NCBI GenBank assembly: GCA_015060165.1 | Contig: SUZC01000002.1 | Span: forward strand, 1 to 64,000 | DNA length: 64,000 bases | Origin: Rikenellaceae bacterium | GTDB lineage: Bacteria > Bacteroidota > Bacteroidia > Bacteroidales > Rikenellaceae | Direction: 5' to 3' | In this document: positions 19,295 through 29,422 of the stretch, piece after piece | Numbering within the stretch: the first letter of the stretch is position 1 | Layout of the letters: the number at the start of each line of letters is the position of its first letter | Program-made: the position numbers and the translations under genes | Notes under the pieces: generated by a model | Database searches by the model: none | Told to the model about the DNA's origin: nothing | Seen by the model: only the letters and a program-made list of their open reading frames with translations

Positions 19295-20872
19295 ATGAAG
19301 CATAATCTATTATTAGCTATTTTGCTCTGTGTAACAACCGCATTGTCGGCCCAGCAGAAAATATCGATTAATCCCGAGACTGAGTATCAGACCATCGAAT
19401 TCTTCGGTGCAGCCGATGCGTGGAGCGGCCATTTTGTTGGGGAGTATTGGAGTGATATAGCAAAGCGCGATATTGCCGATTTGCTCTTCTCTGAGGAGAT
19501 AGATGCTGCGGGGAATCCCGTTGGTATCGGCCTTACGATGTGGCGCGTGAATCTCGGCGCAGGCACATTGGAGCAGCCTGGGGCTGACATCAACCCCTAT
19601 CAGCGTCGTGCCGAGTCGTACCTCTCGCTTGATGGCAAGAGCTATGATTGGGGCAAGTGTGCTGGTCAAGAGTACTTCATGCAGGCGGCTAAGGATCGCG
19701 GCTGTAATCAGTTTATCCTCTTCTCTAATTCGCCACTTGTGCAATATACACTCAATGGCAAGGGATATGCCCCGACAAATAATAGCGCCAATATCACCAA
19801 TGATGGTTATGCGGCTTATGCCAAGTATTTGGTAGATGTTACCGAACACCTGATGGATAAGGGCTTTAACATCTCTTACATCAGCCCCATCAATGAGCCG
19901 CAGGTGGAGTGGAACACCCCGCATCAGGAGGGTTCGCCGTGGCGAAATAGCCAGATAAGTCGTATGTTCCGTTCGCTTGATAAGGAGCTCTCTCGTTCAG
20001 CTAAGTTCGATCGTGTGCGTATGAGTGTTGCCGAGACTGCACTTCTTCGAGCTGTCTATTCGCAGTATGAGTCAATGAATGCCCGTTTTGATAACGATAC
20101 TATGGAGTCTCCAGGCCGACAGCTATATATGTTCTTCGACAAGCAGTCACCACACTATTTGGGCGATCTTAAGCATGTCGATCAGGAGTTTACGGCCCAT
20201 CCCTACCACAACCATTTTACCTCGGAGGATATGCGCTCAACTCACCTTTTGGCTGCTACTGAGGCTAAGAAATATGGTTTGGATTACCACTCGTCGGAGT
20301 GGTGTTTGTTGCCTAATTCGAAGCGTTACGGAGGTATTACCGAGGATTGGCAGAAAGGTAATCACGGCGATATTCAGGCCGCACTGATGATGGCAAGGGT
20401 GATGTATAGTGACTTTGTCGATATGAACGCTGTGTCGTGGTGCTATTGGAAGGCTATGGAGTTGCGTGGTGACCACGCCCTGATTGCGTTGCATGCTACC
20501 GATGGCGATATACATAAGGGTGGTTACATATCGTCGAATAAGATGTTGTGGGTGCTGGGCAACTTCAGCCGTTTTGTTCGTCCCAACTATAAGCGTATTG
20601 ACCTCACGGGCGCTGACGACGTGGATACATTGGCCGCGACGGCGTACCTCTCACCCGATGGGAGCGAGATTGTTGTCGTATTTGTAAATTCCGATTTCAA
20701 GAATCACAATGTGGAGATCTCGCTTCCCAAGCAGTGGCGAAAGAGAATAAGGGGCGTAAAGAGTTACCGCACCGATGCCCGTCATGATTTGGCATATGCT
20801 TCGCTACCTCCCAATATGGCGTACGACATAGCTGCCAGAGGCGTAACAACGCTTGTTATTGATTTGCAATAA
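19295..20872 (+). CDS. GH30-family glycoside hydrolase, exported
   Basis: Signal peptide; QTIEFFGAADAWS; SPINEPQVEW (acid/base); DYHSSEWCLL (nucleophile region). Confidence 0.88.
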   Translation: MKHNLLLAILLCVTTALSAQQKISINPETEYQTIEFFGAADAWSGHFVGEYWSDIAKRDIADLLFSEEIDAAGNPVGIGLTMWRVNLGAGTLEQPGADINPYQRRAESYLSLDGKSYDWGKCAGQEYFMQAAKDRGCNQFILFSNSPLVQYTLNGKGYAPTNNSANITNDGYAAYAKYLVDVTEHLMDKGFNISYISPINEPQVEWNTPHQEGSPWRNSQISRMFRSLDKELSRSAKFDRVRMSVAETALLRAVYSQYESMNARFDNDTMESPGRQLYMFFDKQSPHYLGDLKHVDQEFTAHPYHNHFTSEDMRSTHLLAATEAKKYGLDYHSSEWCLLPNSKRYGGITEDWQKGNHGDIQAALMMARVMYSDFVDMNAVSWCYWKAMELRGDHALIALHATDGDIHKGGYISSNKMLWVLGNFSRFVRPNYKRIDLTGADDVDTLAATAYLSPDGSEIVVVFVNSDFKNHNVEISLPKQWRKRIRGVKSYRTDARHDLAYASLPPNMAYDIAARGVTTLVIDLQ

Positions 20873-20961
20873 GAGATAATAGAACAAAAATTTGTCAAAT
20901 AGGAATTAAATGTGTTTCTTTGCATAGCAGATAGAAAACTAATAACTCAATATAAAATATT

Positions 20962-22233
20962 ATGGTAGATATTTTTGAAAGATTAGAGAAGAACACCGGT
21001 GGCCCGATTGGTCAGTATATGCAGTTGGTACACGGTTATTTTGCATTCCCCAAATTGGAGGGTGAGTTGGGTCCTCATATGCGCTTCCGTGGCAAGATGA
21101 TGCTCAACTGGAGTTTGAACAACTATCTCGGCTTGGCTAACCACCCCGAGGTACGTAAGGCTGACGCAGCAGGTGCTCAGGAGTTTGGTATGGCAGCTCC
21201 TATGGGTGCTCGTATGATGAGTGGTCAGACTAAGTATCACGAGCAGTTGGAGCGTGAGCTTGCTGAGTTCGTAGGCAAGGAGGACGCTTTCCTTTTGAAC
21301 TTCGGTTATCAGGGTATGATCTCTATCATCGACTGTTTGCTTACTCCACGTGACGTAGTGGTTTACGATGCCGAGTGTCACGCTTGTATCATCGATGGTT
21401 TGCGTATGCACAAGGGTAAGCGTTTCGTGTATGCTCACAACAATGAGGAGTCATTGCGTTTGCAGCTTAAGCATGCAACCGACTTGGCTGAGGAGCAGCG
21501 CGGTGGTGTGCTTGTGATTACCGAGGGTGTATTCGGTATGAAGGGCGATCTCGGTTTCCTTGATGTTATTGTTAAAGCTAAGAAGGATTTCAACTTCCGT
21601 CTGTTGGTTGACGATGCTCACGGTTTCGGTACTATGGGCCCTGGCGGTCGTGGTACAGCAGCTCACTTTGGTGTTGTTGATGGTGTTGACGTATTGTTCA
21701 ATACTTTCGCAAAGTCGATGGCAGGTATCGGCGCATTCGTAAGCGGTCCACGTTGGCTCATCAATTTGTTCCGTTACAATATGCGTTCTCAGCTTTACGC
21801 TAAGTCGCTTCCAATGCCTATGGTAATCGGCGCGTTGAAGCGTTTGGAGCTTATCCGTAACCACCCTGAGTATCAGGAGAAGTTGTGGGAGATCACTCGC
21901 GCTATCCAGAACGGATTCAAGGAGAACGGTTTTGAGATTGGTGTTACCCAGTCGCCTGTTACGCCTGTATATATGAAGGGTGGTAACGAGGAGGGTACCA
22001 ACCTTATCGTCGATCTTCGTGAGAACTACGGTATCTTCTGCTCAATTGTAATCTATCCTGTTATTCCTAAGGGTGAGATTATCTTGCGTATTATCCCTAC
22101 TGCAGCCCACACATTGGAGGATGTAGAGCGCACAATTGAGGCATTCAAGGCTGTACGCGAGAAGTTCAATGCTGGTTACTATGCATCGATGCCTATCCCA
22201 ATGAAGGCAGACCCTGAGTTCAAAGTACGATAA
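20962..22233 (+). CDS. PLP-dependent alpha-oxoamine synthase family enzyme (SPT / KBL / cysteate acyltransferase-type)
   Basis: NYLGLANHPEVRKADAAGAQEFGMAAPMGARMMSGQTKYHEQLE, DDAHGFG, FNTFAKSMAGIGAF (PLP lysine). Confidence 0.88.
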   Translation: MVDIFERLEKNTGGPIGQYMQLVHGYFAFPKLEGELGPHMRFRGKMMLNWSLNNYLGLANHPEVRKADAAGAQEFGMAAPMGARMMSGQTKYHEQLERELAEFVGKEDAFLLNFGYQGMISIIDCLLTPRDVVVYDAECHACIIDGLRMHKGKRFVYAHNNEESLRLQLKHATDLAEEQRGGVLVITEGVFGMKGDLGFLDVIVKAKKDFNFRLLVDDAHGFGTMGPGGRGTAAHFGVVDGVDVLFNTFAKSMAGIGAFVSGPRWLINLFRYNMRSQLYAKSLPMPMVIGALKRLELIRNHPEYQEKLWEITRAIQNGFKENGFEIGVTQSPVTPVYMKGGNEEGTNLIVDLRENYGIFCSIVIYPVIPKGEIILRIIPTAAHTLEDVERTIEAFKAVREKFNAGYYASMPIPMKADPEFKVR

Positions 22234-22260
22234 TACGATAAATTGAATTCATAAATAGTT

Positions 22261-22302
22261 AAATATCCCGTCTAACATTGAGTTGGACGGGATATTTTTT
22301 TT
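22261..22302 (+). terminator. Intrinsic terminator
   Basis: AAATATCCCGTCTAAC-attga-GTTGGACGGGATATTTTTTTT. Confidence 0.9.
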
Positions 22303-22411
22303 GTGACTTTCGCTTTGGAAATTTTAAATTCTATTTTTTATATAACTCTTCTCCCTCTAAGTCCTGGAAGGTGTTTTGATGTTACGGAAGAGTGTGTTGC
22401 ATCAAAGGAAA

Positions 22412-23812
22412 TCATCGAGAGGCCGCAAGACCTTTCAGAAAGGCTTTACGTTTGGGCTTTCTGTCAAATGTGTATTTGCCGGCTGTGATATCCTCCACCG
22501 ATATATTTTTATAGACTATCGAGTAGCCTCCTCCGCGAGTCGAGCAGTGGGTCTCCTCCTCATATAGGAAACCTATGCTGCCATCGCTTTGTTGCGTCAT
22601 TGTTGAGTATGCAGAGCCGAGGTTGGTCACCTGAAGGAATCCCTCCCAATTGCGAGCTATGATGTCGGGCGACGAGTAGTCGGCAGGCGAGCTCAACACT
22701 TTATAATATATACCCACATCGCGGCGATACGGCCCGAGAGGTACCGACTGTAACAACAGATAGTGGCGTGAGCGGTCAACCTTGCTGCGTACGGGCAGTA
22801 GCATCAACTCTCCGTTGCAAGCCTCCTTCTCACACACAACGCCCTCGTTCTTGTCGCCCGATAGAGCCATCTTACCCCAGTGACCCTTTGCCGACTCTAT
22901 GTCGTCAAATGTGTAGCGGTTGAATTGGCGGCCTCCCCAAATGCGTGAACTGATGACGATTGAGCCGTCGGGCATCTCCTCGACTTTGGCCTCATCGGCC
23001 TTTTGCGGAATAGCCATATCCTCCTTGTCGCCCAGCAGCTTCCAGTTGCGGCCGAAGTCGTCTGAGTAGATTACGGCATTAATCCATACACCGCTTTTGA
23101 TAGTTATGAGGAGTGCTGCATAGATGCGGTAGTAGTCGCCTACCTTTACTTGCTGGCTCTGCATAATGCGTCCCGATGCCATAAACATAGCTCTTACGGG
23201 ACCGTATGATGTGTGGTCGAACATTGAGTATATGCTCTCGGCCATATCGTGGGGTTTGCTCCACGTGTGACCGCCGTCGTTGCTGCGTATGCATACCATA
23301 TTCTGATGCAGGTTACGCTGTCCGCGAGTGTAGGCCACGTTGCCAGCACAACTTACAACCAATACCTCGTCGCTTTCGCGGTCGGCTACAATACATGGAT
23401 CTCCAAATCCTACATTCATAAAGTCGGGTGATGCCGCCCCCTTACCTTCGGCGATTGTAAGTTCCTTACTCCAGGTAGCGCCGTTATTGTTGCTGATGCG
23501 TACTTTCAAGTCGATACGGCCATCTTTTACCAAACCGATATCGCTACGGCTATAACGGTAGTCGGCTGCAGCAATCAACTCGCCACGTCGGTTCTGAGCT
23601 ATGGCTGGAATACGGTAGGGTATTGCTTGTTCAGATGGAGTGGTAAATACCTCAATAGCCTTTTTGTTGAGATGATAGTGCTTTACTGTGGTTGATTGAG
23701 GTGTAGTTTTCTGAGTGTTCTGATTGTTTTGAGCAGTGACCGATGTTGTGGTCAATGTGGCTACTATACCAATTGCCAAAGTCCATAGCGTTGTGCGAAA
23801 TGCTCTCTTCAT
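22412..23812 (-). CDS. Exo-alpha-sialidase (GH33-like, BNR/Asp-box repeats), exported
   Basis: PYRIPAIAQNRRGELIAAADYRYSRSDIG; Asp boxes SNNNGATWSK and SNDGGHTWSK; DGSIGFLYEEE. Confidence 0.9.
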   Translation of the reverse strand: MKRAFRTTLWTLAIGIVATLTTTSVTAQNNQNTQKTTPQSTTVKHYHLNKKAIEVFTTPSEQAIPYRIPAIAQNRRGELIAAADYRYSRSDIGLVKDGRIDLKVRISNNNGATWSKELTIAEGKGAASPDFMNVGFGDPCIVADRESDEVLVVSCAGNVAYTRGQRNLHQNMVCIRSNDGGHTWSKPHDMAESIYSMFDHTSYGPVRAMFMASGRIMQSQQVKVGDYYRIYAALLITIKSGVWINAVIYSDDFGRNWKLLGDKEDMAIPQKADEAKVEEMPDGSIVISSRIWGGRQFNRYTFDDIESAKGHWGKMALSGDKNEGVVCEKEACNGELMLLPVRSKVDRSRHYLLLQSVPLGPYRRDVGIYYKVLSSPADYSSPDIIARNWEGFLQVTNLGSAYSTMTQQSDGSIGFLYEEETHCSTRGGGYSIVYKNISVEDITAGKYTFDRKPKRKAFLKGLAASR

Positions 23813-23954
23813 AAGTTTTGCATGTTACGTTAGTATTCAACTCTGTTAGGTTGGCGACCACCAATTTGCGTGAGCTGTGAGGCTAATTGTGTGGTAGACC
23901 AATCCGATGTTTTACAAATATACTGAATTTATTCGATTTTTGGAGTGCTTGATA

Positions 23955-23984
23955 TTGCTCTTGTGTCATTTTTTTATAAATTTG
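23955..23984 (+). promoter_or_regulatory. Promoter candidate of kdgK-eda-MFS operon
   Basis: TTG (23955-23957), 19-nt spacer, TAAATTTG (23977-23984). Confidence 0.5.
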
Positions 23985-24026
23985 TAGGACTGTTCGGCTC
24001 AGCCGATATATCAGAAAACTTTTATT

Positions 24027-25064
24027 ATGGGTAAGATTGTAACTTTTGGCGAGATAATGTTGCGCTTGGCAACTCCCGACAATTTGCGTTTTTGTCAGAG
24101 CAACTCATTTTCGGCTACCTTCGGAGGTGGCGAAGCTAATGTGGCCGTTTCTCTGGCTAACTATGGTGAGCAGGTGGAGTTTGTGACTCGTCTGCCACAT
24201 AACGACATCGCACGCTCGTGCGTTATGGAGCTTAAAAAGTATGGCGTTGGTACGCAGCATATTATCTATGGTGGCGAGCGTTTGGGAATCTACTTTCTGG
24301 AGACGGGTGCTGTGGCACGTCCGAGCAAGGTGGTTTACGATAGAGCACATTCGTCGATTTCAACCATAGAACTGGGTATGATTGATTGGGAGCAGGTCTT
24401 TGCTGGGGCCGATTGGTTTCACTGGACCGGCATTACCCCCGCAATAAGTGCCTATGCTGCAGAGGTGTGCTTGGAGGCTTGTCGTGCGGCAAATCGCTTG
24501 GGCGTGAAGGTGTCGTGCGATTTGAACTATCGTAAGAATCTGTGGAAGTATGGCAAGTCGGCTGCTGAAGTTATGCCTCAGTTGGTTGAGTGTTGCGACG
24601 TGATACTCGGTAACGAGGAGGATGCCGAGAAGGTCTTTGGCATCAAACCAGATGGTTTCGATGTAACAGCTACCGAGGGTAGGGTTGAGGCTGCGGAGTT
24701 TGAGAGCGTATGTCGGCAGTTGATGGACCGTTTCCCACGTGCTGAGAAGGTTATAATCACACTCCGAGGATCAATCAATGCAAACCATAATACCTGGGGT
24801 GGTGTGCTCTACGATGGAGAGCAGCTGTACTCGTCGAAGCGCTACGATATTACCCACATTGTCGATAGAGTGGGCGGAGGAGATTCATTTATGGGTGGCC
24901 TGATTTATGGTCTGCGTCACTACTCCTCATCGCAGCAGGCACTGGAGTTTGCTGTTGCTGCATCTGCCTTGAAACACACAATCTATGGCGATTTCAATCA
25001 GGTTACGGTTGCTGAGGTGGAGACTCTAATGGGTGGCGATGGCTCAGGCCGCGTGTCGCGATAA
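24027..25064 (+). CDS. kdgK: PfkB-family sugar kinase, probable 2-keto-3-deoxygluconate kinase
   Basis: TFGEIMLRLATPDNLRFCQS, GGGEANVAVSLA, RVGGGDSFMGGLIYG; next to eda-type aldolase. Confidence 0.88.
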   Translation: MGKIVTFGEIMLRLATPDNLRFCQSNSFSATFGGGEANVAVSLANYGEQVEFVTRLPHNDIARSCVMELKKYGVGTQHIIYGGERLGIYFLETGAVARPSKVVYDRAHSSISTIELGMIDWEQVFAGADWFHWTGITPAISAYAAEVCLEACRAANRLGVKVSCDLNYRKNLWKYGKSAAEVMPQLVECCDVILGNEEDAEKVFGIKPDGFDVTATEGRVEAAEFESVCRQLMDRFPRAEKVIITLRGSINANHNTWGGVLYDGEQLYSSKRYDITHIVDRVGGGDSFMGGLIYGLRHYSSSQQALEFAVAASALKHTIYGDFNQVTVAEVETLMGGDGSGRVSR

Positions 25065-25094
25065 AATGATTGAATTGAAAAAAGACAAAACAAT

Positions 25095-25763
25095 ATGGCA
25101 AGATTTTCAAAAATAGCCGTTCTTTCGGCAATGCAACAGACGGGTATGGTCCCCGTGTTCTATAATGCCGACGTGGAGCTTACGAAGCAGGTGGTAAAGG
25201 CTTGTTACGAGGGTGGTGTACGTGTGTTTGAGTTTACTAATCGTGGTGAGTTCGCTCACGAAATATTCTCCGAATTGATCAAGTGGGCCGCTACGGAGTG
25301 TCCTGAGTTGATTCTCGGTGCGGGTAGTGTGGTCGATGCTCCCACGGCAGCGCTTTATATCCAGTCGGGTGCTAATTTCATTGTAGGCCCGATGTTCAAT
25401 GCCGAGGTGGCCGTGTTGTGTAACCGTCGTTGCGTACCATATACTCCAGGTTGTGGTACAGTAACCGAAATCACTACTGCGCAAGCTGCAGGTTGTGATC
25501 TGGTGAAGATATTCCCAGCTGGGGAGGTGGGAGGCCCATCGTTTGTAAAGAACGTGAAGGCTCCAATGCCGTGGTCGATGATTATGGCTACAGGAGCTGT
25601 TGAACCTACCGAAGAGAGCCTTACGGCCTGGTTTAAGGCTGGAGTGACTGTGGTAGGTATGGGTTCGAAACTCTTTCCCTCAAAAGCTATTGCAGCAGGC
25701 GATTGGGCTGTCGTTACGGCTCTATGTCGTAAGGCCCTCGATATTATTGCCGCTGCACGATAG
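25095..25763 (+). CDS. eda: KDPG / 4-hydroxy-2-oxoglutarate aldolase
   Basis: [59 protein letters not shown]. Confidence 0.92.
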   Translation: MARFSKIAVLSAMQQTGMVPVFYNADVELTKQVVKACYEGGVRVFEFTNRGEFAHEIFSELIKWAATECPELILGAGSVVDAPTAALYIQSGANFIVGPMFNAEVAVLCNRRCVPYTPGCGTVTEITTAQAAGCDLVKIFPAGEVGGPSFVKNVKAPMPWSMIMATGAVEPTEESLTAWFKAGVTVVGMGSKLFPSKAIAAGDWAVVTALCRKALDIIAAAR

Positions 25764-25822
25764 CAGATTGTAGAGGCTCAAATAAGCCTCGGATATAAAA
25801 GGAAAACCAAAACTACTAAGAT

Positions 25823-27274
25823 ATGACTAAAAGCAATACTCAGAAGATGACCTCGCAGCGTTGGGTTATCTGCTCTTTGCTCTTTTTTGCGACCACGATC
25901 AACTATTTGGATCGTCAGGTGTTGTCGCTTACGTGGGAGGATTTCATCCGTCCCGAATTCCATTGGACCAACTCTCATTATGGCTGGGTAACGGGAATCT
26001 TCTCGCTTGTCTACGCTGTAGCGATGCTATTTGCGGGCCGTATAGTGGATAAGCTGGATACCAAGCGTGGATATATGTGGAGTATAGGAATATGGTCGGT
26101 GGGTGCCTGTGTGCACGCTTTGTGTGGTGTAGCTACCGAGTGGATTGTCGACTTGCCTGATGCCGAGGCTTTGCGTGCGGTGGTTGACAATGCGGCCCTT
26201 GTGTCGAAGATCGCATTGGTGTCGCTCACTTTCTTTATCATAGCTCGTTGTATACTTGCAGTGGGTGAGGCTGGAAACTTCCCGGCTGCAATCAAGGCCA
26301 CAGCCGAGTACTTCCCCAAGAAGGATCGTGCCTATGCTACAAGTATATTCAATGCTGGCTCTACAATCGGAGCGTTGCTTGCTCCTTTTACCATTCCTGT
26401 GCTGGCGCAGCATTTTGGATGGGAGGCCGCTTTTATTATAATAGGAGCATTGGGATTTATATGGATGGGCTTCTGGCAATTCCTATATAAGAAACCAGAG
26501 CAGAATCCGTTGGTCAATGCTGCTGAGTTGGAGTATATCAATTCCGATAGCGACGAAGAGGCTGCCGCTGCTGTGAAGGCTGCGAAGGAGGCTGCTACAG
26601 CTCCGAAGGTTTCTTTGTGGAAATGTTTCTCGTTCCGCCAGACTTGGGCGTTTATCTCGGGTAAGGCTATTGCCGACGGAGTGTGGTGGTTCTATCTGTT
26701 CTGGATGCCGTCGTACTTGAAGAATGCTTGTGGAATGTCATCGACAAGTTTTGAGTTCCAGTTGGCGTTGGGTGTATTATATCTTATCGTGATGATCTCG
26801 TTGGTAGGTGGTTATCTGCCTACAATCTTCATCGAGAAGTTCAAGATGAATCCCTATGCGGGTCGTATGCGTGCAATGCTTATCTTCGCATTCTTCCCCT
26901 TGTTGGCTCTGTTGGCACAGCCATTGTCGCAATACTCATATTGGTTCCCCGTTGTGATTGTTGGTATTGCTGCGGCAGCTCACCAATCGTGGTCGGCAAA
27001 TATCTTCTCGACTGTGGGCGATATGTTCCCCAAATCGATGATTGCAACTATTACAGGCATCGGAGGTATGGCAGGAGGTATCGGCTCGTTCGGTATCCAG
27101 CTCGGAGCAGGTCAGCTTTTCGACTATGCTGAGCAGAGTGGTTTGTCGTTTATGGGTTATGAAGGCATCGAGGCTGGATATATGATTGCCTTCTCGTTCT
27201 GTGCTGTGGCTTACCTTGTAAGCTGGCTTGCGATGAAGGCCTTTGTACCAAAGTATAAGCCTATTGTGTTGTAA
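25823..27274 (+). CDS. MFS transporter, hexuronate (ExuT-like) family
   Basis: INYLDRQVLSLTWEDFIRPEFHWTNSHYGWVTGIFSLVYA, many hydrophobic helices, operonic with kdgK/eda. Confidence 0.88.
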   Translation: MTKSNTQKMTSQRWVICSLLFFATTINYLDRQVLSLTWEDFIRPEFHWTNSHYGWVTGIFSLVYAVAMLFAGRIVDKLDTKRGYMWSIGIWSVGACVHALCGVATEWIVDLPDAEALRAVVDNAALVSKIALVSLTFFIIARCILAVGEAGNFPAAIKATAEYFPKKDRAYATSIFNAGSTIGALLAPFTIPVLAQHFGWEAAFIIIGALGFIWMGFWQFLYKKPEQNPLVNAAELEYINSDSDEEAAAAVKAAKEAATAPKVSLWKCFSFRQTWAFISGKAIADGVWWFYLFWMPSYLKNACGMSSTSFEFQLALGVLYLIVMISLVGGYLPTIFIEKFKMNPYAGRMRAMLIFAFFPLLALLAQPLSQYSYWFPVVIVGIAAAAHQSWSANIFSTVGDMFPKSMIATITGIGGMAGGIGSFGIQLGAGQLFDYAEQSGLSFMGYEGIEAGYMIAFSFCAVAYLVSWLAMKAFVPKYKPIVL

Positions 27275-27326
27275 TGCGAGGCGCAATAGCACGACTCGTA
27301 AGGGGTTGGTGCAGATGTATAAATAT

Positions 27327-27366
27327 GGGGCAGAGTTAGACTATCAATCTACTCTGCCCCTTTTCT
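27327..27366. terminator. Bidirectional terminator between convergent uronate operons
   Basis: GGGGCAGAGTtaga...tctACTCTGCCCCTTTTCT. Confidence 0.85.
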
Positions 27367-27391
27367 CGCTCTATCTTCAATTGGTGAGTCT

Positions 27392-28522
27392 TTACATATT
27401 TGCTTCACGACGCTTGATGAATCTCACCTCAAGAGGTGAAGCTATGCGCTGTGCCTGCTTCTCCACCTCTATCACCCACTTCTCGTGGCTCTCCATATCG
27501 GCACCGCTCCAAGCTGAGCCGTTCCACATCCTTATAGTGTCGCCGGCTCGTGCCTTTCGAATAGCTACTGCGTGATTGTCCATATCTGAGGTCGATGCCG
27601 CCGACTCCAAAATTACAGCCAACGATATGTCGCCATCCTTTTCCGGGTCCTTTGAGTCTGATGCCTGCTCGGTGATAGCCACGTAGTTGTCGCCATCGCT
27701 GCGACTGCTCACTGCATGCATAATGACACCTGCTGCAACCTCAATCTCACCGTCAAACCCATCCAAGATATATTCCTGGTAGGTAAATCGGCTGTTGGCA
27801 TCAAGCCATATTTTGCGTTTCATCTTTACGCTTTTGCCGCCCAGTTTATGTGGTGCATATTCAAATTCTGCTTGTGTGCGGATGGGGCCGTTTGTAAGGC
27901 ATTGCTGATGGGTGTAGTTGCCAGCGAGCAGCAACTCCTCGCCATCGACAACTGCCAATGCTCCACCTCCGAGAGTGCCTCCCACCTTGTAGCAATCCAT
28001 TCCTTCGCCGTAGTTGTGGTGGTAGTCGTTACGAGCAAACCACTCGTCGATGATTAGCTTCGGGGTGTTCTTCACCCACACATCGACACCTTGCGTGCGA
28101 GGATCTTTGAGACGAGGGCCGTATATACGATACGCCGTGAGGTTGTTCTCCCACGCATAGTCATCCATACGCTCAGGAACGTAAAGGCCAAATACCTGCG
28201 GAGTATACTCCTCGCGTACGCTACGCTGAATATTGTACGATGTTGAAGAGTTAGCTCCGACACTTGCCAAAAAGAGTAGGTGCGTGGGGTTGCCTTCTGA
28301 GTCGAATACTACCTGTGAGGGTATTTGATTGTCTTTGTGGTCGAATACGACCACCTTCTCGGGTGTGATGGCTGCTCCACGCAACTCGCCCCACTCGATG
28401 CTCACGACCTCTTCATTGCGGGCGAAATCGAGGTTGTTCTCCACCTCGACAAACAAGCCCGGCCCAACCACGCCGCACGACGTGAACAGAAGTCCTAGAA
28501 ATAGTGTTATTGCCCTTCTCAT
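27392..28522 (-). CDS. DUF4861-like lipoprotein
   Basis: Lipobox LFTSCG; MDDYAWENNLTAYRIYGPRL... as in uronate-locus DUF4861 proteins. Confidence 0.7.
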   Translation of the reverse strand: MRRAITLFLGLLFTSCGVVGPGLFVEVENNLDFARNEEVVSIEWGELRGAAITPEKVVVFDHKDNQIPSQVVFDSEGNPTHLLFLASVGANSSTSYNIQRSVREEYTPQVFGLYVPERMDDYAWENNLTAYRIYGPRLKDPRTQGVDVWVKNTPKLIIDEWFARNDYHHNYGEGMDCYKVGGTLGGGALAVVDGEELLLAGNYTHQQCLTNGPIRTQAEFEYAPHKLGGKSVKMKRKIWLDANSRFTYQEYILDGFDGEIEVAAGVIMHAVSSRSDGDNYVAITEQASDSKDPEKDGDISLAVILESAASTSDMDNHAVAIRKARAGDTIRMWNGSAWSGADMESHEKWVIEVEKQAQRIASPLEVRFIKRREANM

Positions 28523-28573
28523 TGGTGTCTGGGTTAATTTAATTATGCCATTATTTGTTGCCCGATGGGTCGC

Positions 28574-29377
28574 TTATTGTGGCCCGCGACCTATGTAGGC
28601 CAATATTCCACCATCGACGTAAAGTATGTGGCCATTCACAAAATCCGAAGCTGACGATGCCAAGAAGATGGCGGGCCCCATCAGATCGTCAGTCGTACCC
28701 CATCGCTCGGCGGGGGTCTTTGCTACAATGAACGAATCGAATGGGTGGCGTCGTCCCTCGGCATCACGCTCGCGTAGTGGCGCGGTTTGAGGGGTAGCTA
28801 TATAGCCAGGACCTATGGCGTTGCATTGTATGTTATAGCGACCATACTCTGAGGCGATGTTACGTGTGAGCATCTTCAATCCTCCTTTAGCGGATGCGTA
28901 GGCCGATACTGTTTCGCGGCCAAGTTCTGACATCATCGAACAGATGTTGATAATCTTACCGCCCCCACGTTCCATCATTGACGGAATCACCGCCTTGGCC
29001 ATAATGAAAGCGGCAATAAGGTCGATATCTATTACCTCGCGGAACTCCTCGACCGACATCTCGTGCATTGGGATGCGTTTTATTATGCCTGCGTTGTTAA
29101 CGAGAATGTCCACTGCACCAAGTTCCTGCTCAATATTGCTTATCATCTGTGCGACAGCCTCTTCGTCGGTTACATCACATAAATAGCCTTTAGCCTCGAT
29201 GCCTTTGGCTGAGTAGTCTGCCAGCGCCTTGTCGAGATGCTCTTTGCTACGGCAGTTGAATGCAATTTTCGCACCAGCCCCGGCCAACGCCTCGGCAATG
29301 GCGAAACCTATGCCGTAGGCTGCACCCGTTACAAGAGCTACTTTACCTTTGAGTGAGAAAATATCTGTCGGATTCAT
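28574..29377 (-). CDS. kduD: SDR: 2-dehydro-3-deoxy-D-gluconate 5-dehydrogenase / gluconate 5-dehydrogenase
   Basis: VALVTGAAYGIGFAIAEALAGAGA, LVNNAGI, SAYASAKGG; next to kduI. Confidence 0.85.
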   Translation of the reverse strand: MNPTDIFSLKGKVALVTGAAYGIGFAIAEALAGAGAKIAFNCRSKEHLDKALADYSAKGIEAKGYLCDVTDEEAVAQMISNIEQELGAVDILVNNAGIIKRIPMHEMSVEEFREVIDIDLIAAFIMAKAVIPSMMERGGGKIINICSMMSELGRETVSAYASAKGGLKMLTRNIASEYGRYNIQCNAIGPGYIATPQTAPLRERDAEGRRHPFDSFIVAKTPAERWGTTDDLMGPAIFLASSASDFVNGHILYVDGGILAYIGRGPQ

Positions 29378-29422
29378 TTCCTATGGGTTAACTAAGTTGT
29401 CGTTGTGTTGATATGTTTCGGG

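Noticed and set aside
22303-22567. Small + strand ORFs between the oxoamine synthase terminator and the sialidase 3' end
   Set aside because: Mostly antisense to the sialidase 3' region; no motif support.
22412-23812. Sialidase as evidence of a complete sialic-acid locus
   Set aside because: No nan genes, SusCD or transporter next to it; it stands alone in this window.
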